From positions 1-61,656 of IMG/VR virus record IMGVR_UViG_3300028897_000348: 61,656 nt of DNA; one strand, written 5' to 3'. Every line of letters begins with the position of its first letter. Position 1 is the first letter of the stretch. The position numbers were made by a program, and so were the translations under genes. Under the pieces are notes generated by a model. It did no database searches, had not been told where the DNA came from, and saw nothing but the letters and a program-made list of their open reading frames with translations. Below are positions 34,062 through 42,339 of the stretch, piece by piece. This DNA comes from a virus.

Positions 34062-34235
34062 GTAAGGTTGTTTTTAACTATCAAAACCTCTAAATGGAGT
34101 TCTTAAAATGGTAAAGTTTTCGGTCGTTTTTGTGTTTCAATTCTTGATAGGAAGGTAGTCTTTAAACCTTACAAAATTATAGTTTTTGGTTTAGTTTTTC
34201 CATTAGTCACCTAGTGTGACTGGAAAAACTTTTTT
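34062..34235 (+). ncRNA. Possible structured plus-strand RNA ending in a terminator
   Basis: The 288 bases between 33958 and 34245 hold no gene. On the plus strand, GTAAGGTT (34062-34069) pairs with AACCTTAC (34165-34172), and inside it CTATCAA (34078-34084) pairs with TTGATAG (34144-34150). Around 34089-34100, CTCTAAATGGAG can form a small hairpin. A strong terminator with a T-run ends the region on this strand, although both flanking genes are on the other strand. No tRNA arms are visible. It may equally be a 5' leader structure or chance in AT-rich DNA. Confidence 0.3.
34193..34235 (+). terminator. Strong hairpin with a T-run on the plus strand
   Basis: AGTTTTTCCA pairs with TGGAAAAACT, and AGTCAC with GTGACT inside, around a CTAGT loop. 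T follows six times (34230-34235). On the minus strand it lies just after the gp27-like hub gene, where it may also end transcription but without a T-run. Confidence 0.75.
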
Positions 34236-34245
34236 GTATAAATGT

Positions 34246-35511
34246 CTATATTTTTTTGTTCGTTCTGATTAAATTGACTATAGCTACAGATTGCCATTCT
34301 CCAGACTTAGTAAATCTTAATTCACTTGACCACAAAATATACTTACCTGATAAACTAACATAATCCATTATCTGAGTATTGAATTTAACTGACTCTCCAA
34401 CATTCATCAAATTTAAAATCGGTAAGTTTCTTTCCAAACTAAAACTAACAGTTGCTAAATTTGATACCATCCTTGCGATTCGAGAGGTAAACTGAGTCGA
34501 TGAATCTTCATAACCAGTATCATCATTATAATATCGAACTCTAGTTTCTTTAGAAATATCTGAATCTACTGAAATGTCTTTATTCTTATAAATTAATCCG
34601 TAATTAGCACAAATTGTTTGTAAATCTGATTCAAGTGTATAAAATAATTTATCAGAGGGTTTAGTAATATACCTAAGCGTTGGCGCAATAGTTGCAAACT
34701 TCGCGTTACCAGAAAAGTTATTATCTATTGCTGTATATGTATAAAAGTTCTTACCATCAATACTTTTTTCAATTATGTCTTCGTTTTTTGATGAAGAACT
34801 AAGCTGATACATTGTAAATGTTTGATTCTTATTAAATTTTGAAGAAAGATTTTTTATATAAACCTTATTGTCATATTGACAAAAAACTCCTGGAACACCA
34901 TCAAATAAACCAAAACGACTATCTAAATACCCATCAAACTCATCAGGGTTTGCTTTTGATTCTTCTTTTATAATTTTATAAAAAGTAGTTGGTGGGATAC
35001 AAACTTGGTCAATTACTTCTTTATTTTCACCATCAGAATCATATTCAACATATGCTCCAACTTTACTTGCTAAATCTTCTATAATATGTCTCATAGTAGC
35101 CCCAATATATACTTCATTAACAAGAGTATTCATAGTTTTAAATGGTTTTCTACAAACAGTAGTAATAAGAAGCGGGGTCCTTTCTTTTTGCTCAGCAGGC
35201 GCAGTATCTGATTTCTCAATAATTTTAGAGTCTGATTTAAGATATATTAACTCAAGATCAACTTCTTCCATTGGTGGAACCTCTAATTGACCAATGTACC
35301 TAATGTTTAACTTTATTGGATCAGATCCAAAGAGATCTTGTAGAATAAAATCACTAGGATCAGATAACAATCTCAGTAAAACAATTTGATAAGCAGAAGT
35401 TAATGACGAAACGACTCTGACTCCAAGAAGGTCGTTTGTAAAGTCTATATCTTTAATTGTCATCTGAATATCATAACTTCTACCCGGAATTACATATCTT
35501 TCAGTAGGCAT
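34246..35511 (-). CDS. Baseplate hub protein (gp27/gpD-like)
   Basis: 421 residues. The beta-rich N-terminus with DLLGVRVVSSL and QIVLLRLLSDPSDFI, then a segment GATMRHIIEDLASKVGAYVEYD, resembles the 'peptidase-like' barrel and helical part of hub proteins of the gp27/VgrG/gpD family. The end (IARMVSNLATVSFSLERNLPILNLMNVGESVKFN, then SGKYILWSSELRFTKSGEWQSVAIVNLIR) has the typical beta-barrel closing strands of these hubs. It should form the central hub on which the tube starts. It is a single transcription unit with a promoter-like element upstream and hairpins around it. Confidence 0.65.
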   Translation of the reverse strand: MPTERYVIPGRSYDIQMTIKDIDFTNDLLGVRVVSSLTSAYQIVLLRLLSDPSDFILQDLFGSDPIKLNIRYIGQLEVPPMEEVDLELIYLKSDSKIIEKSDTAPAEQKERTPLLITTVCRKPFKTMNTLVNEVYIGATMRHIIEDLASKVGAYVEYDSDGENKEVIDQVCIPPTTFYKIIKEESKANPDEFDGYLDSRFGLFDGVPGVFCQYDNKVYIKNLSSKFNKNQTFTMYQLSSSSKNEDIIEKSIDGKNFYTYTAIDNNFSGNAKFATIAPTLRYITKPSDKLFYTLESDLQTICANYGLIYKNKDISVDSDISKETRVRYYNDDTGYEDSSTQFTSRIARMVSNLATVSFSLERNLPILNLMNVGESVKFNTQIMDYVSLSGKYILWSSELRFTKSGEWQSVAIVNLIRTNKKI

Positions 35512-35522
35512 AAACTTCTCCT

Positions 35523-35539
35523 TTTTTATATTTGTTCAA
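35523..35539 (-). promoter_or_regulatory. Promoter-like element upstream of the hub gene
   Basis: On the minus strand TTGAACAAATATAAAAA, 12 bases before the ATG. It lacks one base between GAACAAA and TATAAA relative to the 17-mer, and the ribosome site follows at once. Confidence 0.4.
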
Positions 35540-35578
35540 AATAGTTATATTATTAGAACCTAGAGAACTTAAACGTAC

Positions 35579-35610
35579 AAAAAAAGAAGGAAATATCATC
35601 CTTCTTTTTT
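35579..35610. terminator. Terminator after the 302-aa gene
   Basis: AAAAAGAAGGA (35581-35591) pairs with TCCTTCTTTTT (35599-35609). It lies between the minus gene ending at 35616 and the hub gene, with A- and T-runs on both sides. Confidence 0.85.
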
Positions 35611-35615
35611 AAAAG

Positions 35616-36524
35616 TTACACAAGAGATATCATCTGGTTTGGAACTATTAGTACCCGCTCAGCTATGTTTTCTAACAAAACTTTAGCATTCAAGTTTTTC
35701 TCACGACTACTAAACCTTGTAATTGCTAGGAACATATTCCAACTAGACGTAGTAGCTGAACTACCAGACAATTCTTCTAATATTGATGAGATACCTTCTC
35801 TTCTTCTTTTTCCAATTTCTTCAACGAGATCCAAAACTCGTAGTACATCATCTTCAGATAATGAATTATTGAAGTTATCTTCAACAAGTGATACTATATT
35901 CTGCGAAAAGGTAGATACATAAACTCCAACGGCTGTACTAATAAAAGTTTTAGAACTGTCTACATGCACTTGAAATATCGTTCCCAATTTCGTACGGAAC
36001 CCGAAACCTACCCATCTAGTAGATAAACCATCAACCTCAGACATAGAAAGACCAAACTCAATAGTAGCTCTCCTAGTTCCATTGTAACTATTTCTAACTA
36101 TTAAGGTTGGAAATATATCTCCAACTCTCGGAACATTCGAAGGATGTTGTATAGTAATCATATTATACATTTGTGTAAAGTTAGATGAAAATACTGGGAG
36201 TTCGACCAAAATCGGATTTCCTGTTTCAGCAACCGAATCTCTTATTTGTTGATTAAGCGTGTCGTTACCGATAAATTTATATAAATCAGAAAGTATCGCA
36301 ACTAACTTAAAATGTACATCTCTTCGTTTTCTTGTAAATAATGCAAGATAGGGTACTCTAAAGTTGTTCAAATCGTTTAAAAAAGATAATTCTTCACTAA
36401 AGTTAGAACTAGACATTGTAGTTAAAATTCTATAGACAACTTCTCCATACCTATCTATGTAGTAAAAACAACCACCTCCAAGATTACTTAAACCCATAAC
36501 CTGTGCTCGTTCTTCAAAGCTCAT
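35616..36524 (-). CDS. Unknown protein, 302 aa
   Basis: Residues 125-170 (VPRVGDIFPTLIVRNSYNGTRRATIEFGLS) resemble a strand-rich core seen in phage/plasmid DUF932-type proteins ('VGD.....L...NS..G..'), but the likeness is weak. The remainder mixes helices and strands. No catalytic motif is seen. It overlaps the upstream 113-aa gene by 11 bases and ends at a strong terminator. Confidence 0.5.
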   Translation of the reverse strand: MSFEERAQVMGLSNLGGGCFYYIDRYGEVVYRILTTMSSSNFSEELSFLNDLNNFRVPYLALFTRKRRDVHFKLVAILSDLYKFIGNDTLNQQIRDSVAETGNPILVELPVFSSNFTQMYNMITIQHPSNVPRVGDIFPTLIVRNSYNGTRRATIEFGLSMSEVDGLSTRWVGFGFRTKLGTIFQVHVDSSKTFISTAVGVYVSTFSQNIVSLVEDNFNNSLSEDDVLRVLDLVEEIGKRRREGISSILEELSGSSATTSSWNMFLAITRFSSREKNLNAKVLLENIAERVLIVPNQMISLV

Positions 36525-36855
36525 TCGCCAACCTCTTTTTTATTTCCCTTACAAACTTTCTATGATTCTTCTTAGAAGTCCTCATATTATGAAAAGTTAA
36601 AACTTCTTGGACCACCCTTTTTAAATCATCTTTAAAAACTTTTTCAAACATATTAGAGTTACTGTTAAAATAAATTCTTGAAAGTAAATTAATACAAAAA
36701 TCTAATATTTCATCGTTTTTGTTCTTACTATATGTATAAGATTTATATCTATCTTTTACTACTAAAACTTCTCGATCTTTTATAAGTATCACTATATCGC
36801 TTTTTAGAACTTTGTCATGAAAATAATAAGATGCAGACCCTATCAATTCTTCCAT
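36514..36855 (-). CDS. Unknown basic protein, 113 aa
   Basis: Begins MEELIGSASYYFHDKVLKSDIVILI. Strand-rich first half and a basic helical second half (SKKNHRKFVREIKKRL). Not recognised. The start is three bases after the methyltransferase-like gene's stop, so they are probably translated together. Confidence 0.55.
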   Translation of the reverse strand: MEELIGSASYYFHDKVLKSDIVILIKDREVLVVKDRYKSYTYSKNKNDEILDFCINLLSRIYFNSNSNMFEKVFKDDLKRVVQEVLTFHNMRTSKKNHRKFVREIKKRLANEL

Positions 36856-36858
36856 AAT

Positions 36859-37470
36859 TTATTTCACCTTTTTAGCAATAAAATGGATATAGATGTCCCT
36901 ACCTTCAAATTCAAATCTCTCCTGTATAAGTTTTATTTCAAATCTTCCTTCTAATTGAAAGAAATATCGAATTCGTTTTAGAGTCCAAATACTAGCATGT
37001 GGATCATAAGGTTCGTTTAAAAGTTCAGTTGTAGTTAAGATATTTTGTGATTCAAAATCTGGAACAAACGGATCTTCAGTAAGAATTCGTCTTGCTAGAG
37101 TTTCATAGTTCGGAACTATTACGTCAACAATTCCTCCAACTTTTAAACAAGTAGAAAGTGAGTATATAAAAAACGGAACGTTAGTCATCTGAACATGTTC
37201 TAGAAATCTCCAAACAACAATAACATCAAACTCTATCAAACAAGAAGGAAGAAACTTTTCCCACGAGTCATTACAATAAAGAACTTTTTTTGGTTCTTTA
37301 AAAATATTCCAGTCTCGAAATTCAGAATCTATCTGGTCCGATTCCAAAACAAAATGTTGTTTATACATAGGGTCTAAGTTTACTAAAAAGAATATGTCAT
37401 AATCCTCTAACCATGTTGGAGTTACTTTTCCAGCAGCTATATTCAAAATTACAGTCTTTATATTACTCAT
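36859..37470 (-). CDS. SAM-dependent methyltransferase-like protein
   Basis: 203 residues. The N-terminal strand and loop TVILNIAAGKVTPTW (about 6-20) stands in place of the glycine-rich SAM loop. LVNLDPMY provides an acidic strand end. The segment FDVIVVWRFLEHVQMTNVPFFIYSLSTCLKVGGIVDVIVPN matches motif IV to VI of class I methyltransferases, with the 'D.I.....EH......L...LK.GG.......P' pattern of Methyltransf_11-type proteins. The glycine loop is atypical, so activity is uncertain. The substrate is unknown. Confidence 0.6.
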   Translation of the reverse strand: MSNIKTVILNIAAGKVTPTWLEDYDIFFLVNLDPMYKQHFVLESDQIDSEFRDWNIFKEPKKVLYCNDSWEKFLPSCLIEFDVIVVWRFLEHVQMTNVPFFIYSLSTCLKVGGIVDVIVPNYETLARRILTEDPFVPDFESQNILTTTELLNEPYDPHASIWTLKRIRYFFQLEGRFEIKLIQERFEFEGRDIYIHFIAKKVK

Positions 37471-37484
37471 TCCTAAAAAGTCTC

Positions 37485-37877
37485 CTAGGCGTCCATCCAG
37501 GACTCTTCTATATAACTAAGTTCCTTAATAACAAGACCACTTTCTTTTAATGAATCTAGAACTTTAGTTTTAAATTCTCGTAATGTCTCATCGTCTTTCA
37601 TCTTACTAACTAACTTTCCTATAAGAATGTCATCATAATCAAACCTTCTTTGTACAGTCAGATCATACTTGTTAAAATGTTCATGGAGAAATTCAGTTAA
37701 TACTTCTTCACACTCATCATACTCATCGTCTTCTGTTTCTGTCAAACCATGTTCCGTTTTGTATTCATCAAACTCCTTCTTTAATCTTCTTTTTAAACTG
37801 CTTTCGTCAGTTTGTATTCCCCACGCAACAAAACTACAAGAACTAGAGTTAGTTACAAAATCACACTTTACTTTCAT
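37485..37877 (-). CDS. FVTNSSS-motif protein 5, 130 aa
   Basis: Begins MKVKCDFVTNSSSCSFVAWG, the same N-terminal signature as the four-gene tandem at 10225-11992, but 26 kb away and with two Cys in the motif region. The body is acidic and helical (DEYDECEEVLTEFLHEHFNKYD). It overlaps the upstream membrane gene by four bases. A dispersed copy argues for a mobile or repeatedly recruited N-terminal module. Function is unknown. Confidence 0.65.
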   Translation of the reverse strand: MKVKCDFVTNSSSCSFVAWGIQTDESSLKRRLKKEFDEYKTEHGLTETEDDEYDECEEVLTEFLHEHFNKYDLTVQRRFDYDDILIGKLVSKMKDDETLREFKTKVLDSLKESGLVIKELSYIEESWMDA

Positions 37878-38146
37878 TTCTTCTTTTTCCTCATTCTTTC
37901 CGTATCAGCAATATCTTTATCACATTGCTTGATTTGTTGTTCTATCAGTAATAAAGTAGAAGTAACATCAACTTCTTCTTTCTTGGCTTCTAACTCATTT
38001 CGTTTAACAACTAACTCCTCTCTTTTCTTAATAAGACTTTCTAATTTAATTTCATGTCTATTTAAATATGGTCTTACTATAAACTTCATACCTATCCAAA
38101 CGATAACAACAATTATCACTATTGTTATAAGTGATTGTGCTAACAT
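37874..38146 (-). CDS. Single-pass membrane protein with coiled coil, 90 aa
   Basis: An N-terminal hydrophobic segment (SLITIVIIVVIVWIGMKFIV, residues 5-24) is followed by Arg and a long charged heptad stretch with Glu/Lys (KLESLIKKREELVVKRNELEAKKEEVD). It ends in KKKK. The gene is next to the SPFH protein, but a hairpin lies between them. A scaffold or membrane-anchored coiled-coil role is inferred. Confidence 0.6.
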   Translation of the reverse strand: MLAQSLITIVIIVVIVWIGMKFIVRPYLNRHEIKLESLIKKREELVVKRNELEAKKEEVDVTSTLLLIEQQIKQCDKDIADTERMRKKKK

Positions 38147-38174
38147 ATAACTCTCCTATTTAGAATTTTGAAAC

Positions 38175-38207
38175 ATTCCTGGAACTAAGAAAATTAGTCC
38201 CAGGAAT
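38175..38207. terminator. Terminator after the SPFH gene
   Basis: ATTCCTGGAACTA (38175-38187) pairs with TAGTCCCAGGAAT (38195-38207), with one mismatch. It separates the SPFH gene from the coiled-coil gene downstream on the minus strand. Confidence 0.7.
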
Positions 38208-38217
38208 ATTAGAACAC

Positions 38218-39462
38218 TTACTTATTAGAAACAGCACCCTTTGGGATGCTAAAGTCTAAACCCAATTGCTTCACAGCCATTAAAGATATAACTTCAGACA
38301 TCGAAAGGGAGTCGCCATCAGTAGGAGTTTTTGATCCTCCCATTATAACAGTAGGAACTAATCTCTTTGAATGAGCATCGGCCCATATTGCCATAACTTT
38401 CTCATATGTTTCAAGTTTCTGTTTCAAAGCACCATCAGCAGCAAGAACTAGACGTTTCCTCTCAGCTTCACCCTGTCCAAGAAGGATCTGTTCTTGTTTC
38501 TTAAGCGCAGCTGCTTCCTTATCAAGCGCAGCAACTTCCTTTCTTTGCTCAGCAGCAATAACGTTGACTTCTTTTTCTCTATTTGCAACAACTACAGCTC
38601 GGACTTTAATCTGTTCCTCTTCATATCGTGCTTTTGCTACATTCGCTTTGCCCTGCGCTTCAAGAGTCAGTTTATTTTGCTCAGCTTCCTGGGCTTTTGC
38701 TTTAGCAGTTGCAACCGCCATTAATGCTTCCTGCTGTGTAGCGATCTGACTATTTACTTTACCTTCGTAAACAAACTTTTTAATTTCAAAGTTTTGTAAA
38801 AGAATACCAGTTCCTTCTAGAGGATTAGGATGATGAAGAGAATTTCCATTTTCATCTCGTTTTACTACTTTGAACGATTTAGTGACCATCTCACCAGAAA
38901 TCATATCCGTTATTTTCCTCTCCTCAGAAGTAGTCTGATACATTCCTTTTATAATCTGCTCTCTAGCCCACATCACATAGTCAGCCCTCTTTGTAGAATA
39001 ACTTTCTCTAGCAGTCATAAGGTTTGCTGTTAACCTTAAAACGTTTCTGATTGTAGGAAGAATCAATTTCTGTTCCACATCTTTGTATGTTTTATGACCA
39101 CGTACAGTTGTCAAAGCAATCGCTTCAGATTCTGTAGTTGGAAGAATAATACGTAAAGTTCCTGAAAGATTACATAAAGATCCATCTACAAATCTTACTT
39201 CAATACTCTGGTCAACTTTTTCTCCCTCTAATACATCAGCTGTAAAGAAGAAAGTTTCTGCCTTTGGCCATGTTTCAATATCACCAAAGAACTGAAACCA
39301 CAAACCAGGGTCCATTTTGGCGGACATGGTTCCAGATACAGCAGCTTGTTTTATCTGATATGTTCCTTTTTCAACTGTTTCTATAATACTTCCTCCTACA
39401 ATCAAACCAGCTAAAATGATTATGATTATAAGAACCAAACCTATCATCTTTTTACTTCCCAT
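38218..39462 (-). CDS. SPFH/Band 7 (stomatin/prohibitin/flotillin-like) membrane protein
   Basis: 414 residues from the ATG at 39462, which has AAAGGAG 8 bases upstream; a TTG 24 bases earlier lies before that site. Residues 6-28 form one membrane helix (MIGLVLIIIIILAGLIVGG). The next 190 residues are a beta-alpha SPFH domain. A long Ala/Glu/Lys-rich coiled coil (about 245-350) is typical of SPFH oligomers. Such proteins make large membrane rings. In phages they are known from jumbo and T4-related genomes but their role is not settled. Confidence 0.8.
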   Translation of the reverse strand: MGSKKMIGLVLIIIIILAGLIVGGSIIETVEKGTYQIKQAAVSGTMSAKMDPGLWFQFFGDIETWPKAETFFFTADVLEGEKVDQSIEVRFVDGSLCNLSGTLRIILPTTESEAIALTTVRGHKTYKDVEQKLILPTIRNVLRLTANLMTARESYSTKRADYVMWAREQIIKGMYQTTSEERKITDMISGEMVTKSFKVVKRDENGNSLHHPNPLEGTGILLQNFEIKKFVYEGKVNSQIATQQEALMAVATAKAKAQEAEQNKLTLEAQGKANVAKARYEEEQIKVRAVVVANREKEVNVIAAEQRKEVAALDKEAAALKKQEQILLGQGEAERKRLVLAADGALKQKLETYEKVMAIWADAHSKRLVPTVIMGGSKTPTDGDSLSMSEVISLMAVKQLGLDFSIPKGAVSNK

Positions 39463-39478
39463 TCGTTGTTCTCCTTTT

Positions 39479-40207
39479 CTATACAAATTCTACTACTATA
39501 CTTTTCGTAAAAGGTTTAATATAAAAATCAAAATACCATTGTTTGTCTACATCATTTAATTCCATCATTTTCGTTGTTTGTTTAGTTATCTCAATATTAC
39601 CAAGTTCTTTTAAAACTACAGTATATTTATCACTCCCCTCTATTGGAATACAAAACATTTCTGGGTCTTTTGAAAATAGTATTTTATCTTTGATCTCTTG
39701 TAGACGTTTAAAGATCCTAGATGGAATGTTGAAATTTATCTTTGTAATTTCATTATAAATTTGATCAATTCTTTCATACCTATACGGAACTCCCTTTATT
39801 AATGACTCAGTCCCATCAAAAGCAAGGTACTTAGATCTATCAAAAGAAATAATAAAAACTTCAAATATAGAACGAAGTTCAAGAGGAATAAAATCTGTGA
39901 TCGTTTCTGTAAGAGTTCTTGTCACAATAATTCCATCATATTGTCTTAAGATTAACTCATCACTACTAACTTTATTTCTTAAAAGATATTCATCAACTAA
40001 GTAATTTGTTTGACTTCTCAATACATTAACTAACCTAGGGTTCTCCCTCATCAACTTTCCGATCTGAATATTTCTCTCTTTTTTATTATTCTTATCTATA
40101 TTTAACATATTAAACCCTAGTCTCTCTAGAATCGTATAATGACAAGCTCGAATATCATATAAATAGATATTTCTTAAAACTAACTTACAACTCTTATTTA
40201 TATCCAT
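39479..40207 (-). CDS. Unknown protein, 242 aa
   Basis: Contains YLYDIRACHYTILERLGFNM (about 15-34), a 'D.R.C.Y..L' segment reminiscent of polymerase-like active-site strands, and LRQYDGIIV (about 87-95). Both could be coincidental, and no full polymerase motif set exists. The rest is helix and strand. It lies 17 bases upstream of the SPFH gene. I do not assign a function. Confidence 0.5.
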   Translation of the reverse strand: MDINKSCKLVLRNIYLYDIRACHYTILERLGFNMLNIDKNNKKERNIQIGKLMRENPRLVNVLRSQTNYLVDEYLLRNKVSSDELILRQYDGIIVTRTLTETITDFIPLELRSIFEVFIISFDRSKYLAFDGTESLIKGVPYRYERIDQIYNEITKINFNIPSRIFKRLQEIKDKILFSKDPEMFCIPIEGSDKYTVVLKELGNIEITKQTTKMMELNDVDKQWYFDFYIKPFTKSIVVEFV

Positions 40208-40215
40208 CTCTTTAA

Positions 40216-40275
40216 AGTACTAGTAGTAGAAGAGAACTTCCCAGCTAAGTTCTTATAGTTCCTACTACTAATACT
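40216..40275. other. Long imperfect inverted repeat between two minus-strand genes
   Basis: AGTACTAGTAGTAG (40216-40229) pairs with CTACTACTAATACT (40262-40275) with one mismatch, and the inner arms AAGAGAACTT and AAGTTCTTA extend the stem. No clear T-run follows on either strand. It may be a terminator, an RNA-processing site or a protein-binding site between the 248-aa and 242-aa genes. Confidence 0.5.
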
Positions 40276-40282
40276 TGCCCTT

Positions 40283-41029
40283 CTATTGTAAACTTCGAAT
40301 CAAGATATTATCAATTTGAAGATGATGATTAATATCCATAACAGTTTTTTGTCGTTCCAAGAACCAGTTTACAGTATCTTGTTTCGTTTTAATCTCACCA
40401 ATATGTTTAACTATTTGTTTATACAAAATTTGTAAAGATTCTGTATCTTCTGGAAGAACCAACTTCGCCATTAGGTCTTCTGTATTCCTATGAATTACAA
40501 CTAGGCTAGAATCTTTTCTCTTTACTTTCGTTATGGCGTATGAAATTATCTGGTTATCTATGTTTTTACAAAACACAACAAATAAACCAGTTTTTACTCC
40601 ATAACATTTTAGAAAGATATCGTTGTAATTATAGATGATTTTAAAACCGTTACTAAAGACATCCATCGCCAAACCTGGAAGATCAAGAACTGGAGTTATA
40701 TCAGCATCTTCAAATATAAACAACTTTCGTTTCTGACTTTCTGTTTGATCTAGAGTAGACACAGACATAATTAAGGTCTTAGATGAGTCAATTCCCCTAA
40801 TTGCTACCTTTACATGATTTACATTATCAAACCTCTCATGATTCTGTTCAAACCATGTAGAAAGGGCCACAGTTTTTATCACATCAATAGTTTGAGACTC
40901 TTCTTCCGGCGATTCCGGAATACTTTGTGTATCATCTCTCACATTCTCAGGGGTATCTAAATCTTCTTCAGAAAATCTTACAGGTTCTTCTGGACGTTTA
41001 ATCATATCTGTTAAATTTTCATTATCCAT
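40283..41029 (-). CDS. Unknown protein with acidic N-terminus, 248 aa
   Basis: Residues 1-50 are an acidic, Pro/Glu-rich, probably unstructured tail (EEPVRFSEEDLDTPENV, PESPEEESQT). The rest is alpha/beta: strands VKVAIRGI and LFIFEDADI, then KIIYNYNDIFLKCYGVKTGLFVVF and a helical end. Not recognised. GGAG lies just before the ATG. Acidic tails occur in DNA-mimic and polymerase-binding phage proteins, but there is no direct evidence. Confidence 0.5.
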   Translation of the reverse strand: MDNENLTDMIKRPEEPVRFSEEDLDTPENVRDDTQSIPESPEEESQTIDVIKTVALSTWFEQNHERFDNVNHVKVAIRGIDSSKTLIMSVSTLDQTESQKRKLFIFEDADITPVLDLPGLAMDVFSNGFKIIYNYNDIFLKCYGVKTGLFVVFCKNIDNQIISYAITKVKRKDSSLVVIHRNTEDLMAKLVLPEDTESLQILYKQIVKHIGEIKTKQDTVNWFLERQKTVMDINHHLQIDNILIRSLQ

Positions 41030-41062
41030 TTAGTGTTCTCCTTTCATAGACATTCTAAAACT

Positions 41063-41389
41063 TCACAATTCTGGTCGCCACTTAGAAACGTCGATTTCAG
41101 TATACGATTCCAACGCAGCGCCTGCTAAAGTCATTATTTTAATAAGTGCGTCGTACGTAGTCACTGGCGCAGACTTTTGTATTTGTAACTCCCTACAAGA
41201 AACCAACCAAGACGGAAGTTCATTAGTCCAGTCCTCAGTATATGATTTGTCTGCTCGTGTAATATACGCTCTCAAAAAAGTTAACACACTAGCCATATTT
41301 AAACAATCGTTTAGTTCGTATCTACCAAATTCCTTTGTTTGATATCGTCTTTCTTTCTTATATAATTCAACTACTTCTTCATATGTCAT
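41063..41389 (-). CDS. Conserved-looking small phage protein, 108 aa
   Basis: Features Y-K-K-E-R-R-Y-Q (about 10-17), then NMASVLTFLRAYITRADKSYTEDW and, near the end, TYDALIKIMTLAGAALESY. The pattern of paired helices with 'LIKIMTLAGAALE' recalls small helical nucleotide-metabolism proteins in phages (MazG-like), but the family's EExxE and ExxD metal residues are not visible, so that call is not made. The start has no strong ribosome site (AAGGGTTAGT). Confidence 0.5.
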   Translation of the reverse strand: MTYEEVVELYKKERRYQTKEFGRYELNDCLNMASVLTFLRAYITRADKSYTEDWTNELPSWLVSCRELQIQKSAPVTTYDALIKIMTLAGAALESYTEIDVSKWRPEL

Positions 41390-41403
41390 TACTAACCCTT
41401 TTT

Positions 41404-41565
41404 CTAAGGTTCATCTTTAGTAAAGAATAATTTAACTAAAGTAAAGATCCACTTCTCATACAACTTACAAATTCTTCTACATGTTTTAACAGAAAAGTTA
41501 TGTTCCCTAAGTCTACAGTAAATATGCAGAGGATTTAAGAAATGTTGAAATCTTATTGGAATCAT
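41404..41565 (-). CDS. Small protein, 53 aa, unknown
   Basis: Frame beginning MIPIRFQHFLNPLHIYCRL and ending KWIFTLVKLFFTKDEP. It is rich in aromatic and basic residues, with two Cys (about 17 and 29). The ribosome site is weak (AGGATAG, 11 bases upstream). It fills an otherwise empty 200-base gap. It may be a small membrane-active peptide or a spurious frame. Confidence 0.35.
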   Translation of the reverse strand: MIPIRFQHFLNPLHIYCRLREHNFSVKTCRRICKLYEKWIFTLVKLFFTKDEP

Positions 41566-41589
41566 CTTTTAAGTCTATCCTACTTTTTT

Positions 41590-42327
41590 TTATTTTTTTG
41601 TTCTCCTATTACCAAAAACTTCATTGCCAAGCAATCTATTCAAATAAAGCCAGTTAGAAAAAAGTTTATTTGAATAATCAGATAAATACTCTAAAACAAT
41701 ATCACCACTCCACTTATAGTTCCTTAGTTTTCTTACAAAATCTACTAACCTAAGTTCTCCTTTCTCAGCTGTAAAAGGACGATGTCCCTTTCTATCCACT
41801 CGATTCGATAAGTGAATTATAGAAATTTCAGGTAATAAATAACTAAATATTTTATCTTCAAACCAAACAACTTCTGAATGACTCGTATCAAAAGTAATCT
41901 TTACATTTGGAAATCTTCTACAAACATCATAAATCTGGAGTGGACTTCTCAACTCTTTCTTCCTTTTCCACAAGAAATTCTCAATACAAAGTTCATAAGA
42001 TCTTTCATAACATATAAAATAACTTATAAATTTCGTTATACTTCTGTTAGGATGTATTACAAATTTTTGTACGTTAATATTATTATAGAAGAAGTCCATT
42101 AAATCTATTATAACTGAAAACTCTAATGATAGACAATTAATAGGAAGATGAACTATATTTACAAGTATTTTTTTATCTTTAATTATAGAAACTAAATCTT
42201 CTTTGAATTTAAAATAAGTTACATTCTGAGAAATAGATAATTGAATTGGTATATAAAAGGAATGATTTCCAAGTCTAATTAAAGAACTCTCATTTTTTAT
42301 TCCAAAAGATATCAACGTATTTATCAT
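41590..42327 (-). CDS. TIM-barrel protein of the sugar-phosphate isomerase / endonuclease IV superfamily
   Basis: 245 residues. Strands carry likely metal ligands in the order of AP endonuclease family 2: CLSLEFSVII, FVIHPNR (His), LCIENFLW (Glu, 'ENF'), ITFDTSHSE (Asp and His), IIHLSNRVDRKGHRPF (His, Asp) and IVLEYLSD (Glu). The set of Glu, Asp-x-x-His, His-x-x-D/N and a final Glu is typical of xylose-isomerase-like barrels. Whether it acts on DNA or a sugar is unclear. It lies 12 bases after FolE2 in the same operon. Confidence 0.7.
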   Translation of the reverse strand: MINTLISFGIKNESSLIRLGNHSFYIPIQLSISQNVTYFKFKEDLVSIIKDKKILVNIVHLPINCLSLEFSVIIDLMDFFYNNINVQKFVIHPNRSITKFISYFICYERSYELCIENFLWKRKKELRSPLQIYDVCRRFPNVKITFDTSHSEVVWFEDKIFSYLLPEISIIHLSNRVDRKGHRPFTAEKGELRLVDFVRKLRNYKWSGDIVLEYLSDYSNKLFSNWLYLNRLLGNEVFGNRRTKK

Positions 42328-42339
42328 AACATTAATTTC

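Noticed and set aside
34062-34192. tRNA-like features (TTTCAATTC near 34135)
   Set aside because: There is no acceptor stem, D-arm or anticodon arm that pairs with proper spacing.
39479-40207. Polymerase-like gene from YDIRACHY and QYDGIIV
   Set aside because: Two short motifs are not enough; the other polymerase motifs are missing and the protein is too short.
41063-41389. MazG-like nucleotide pyrophosphohydrolase
   Set aside because: The EExxE and ExxD metal-binding residues of that family are not visible, so only a general helical likeness remains.
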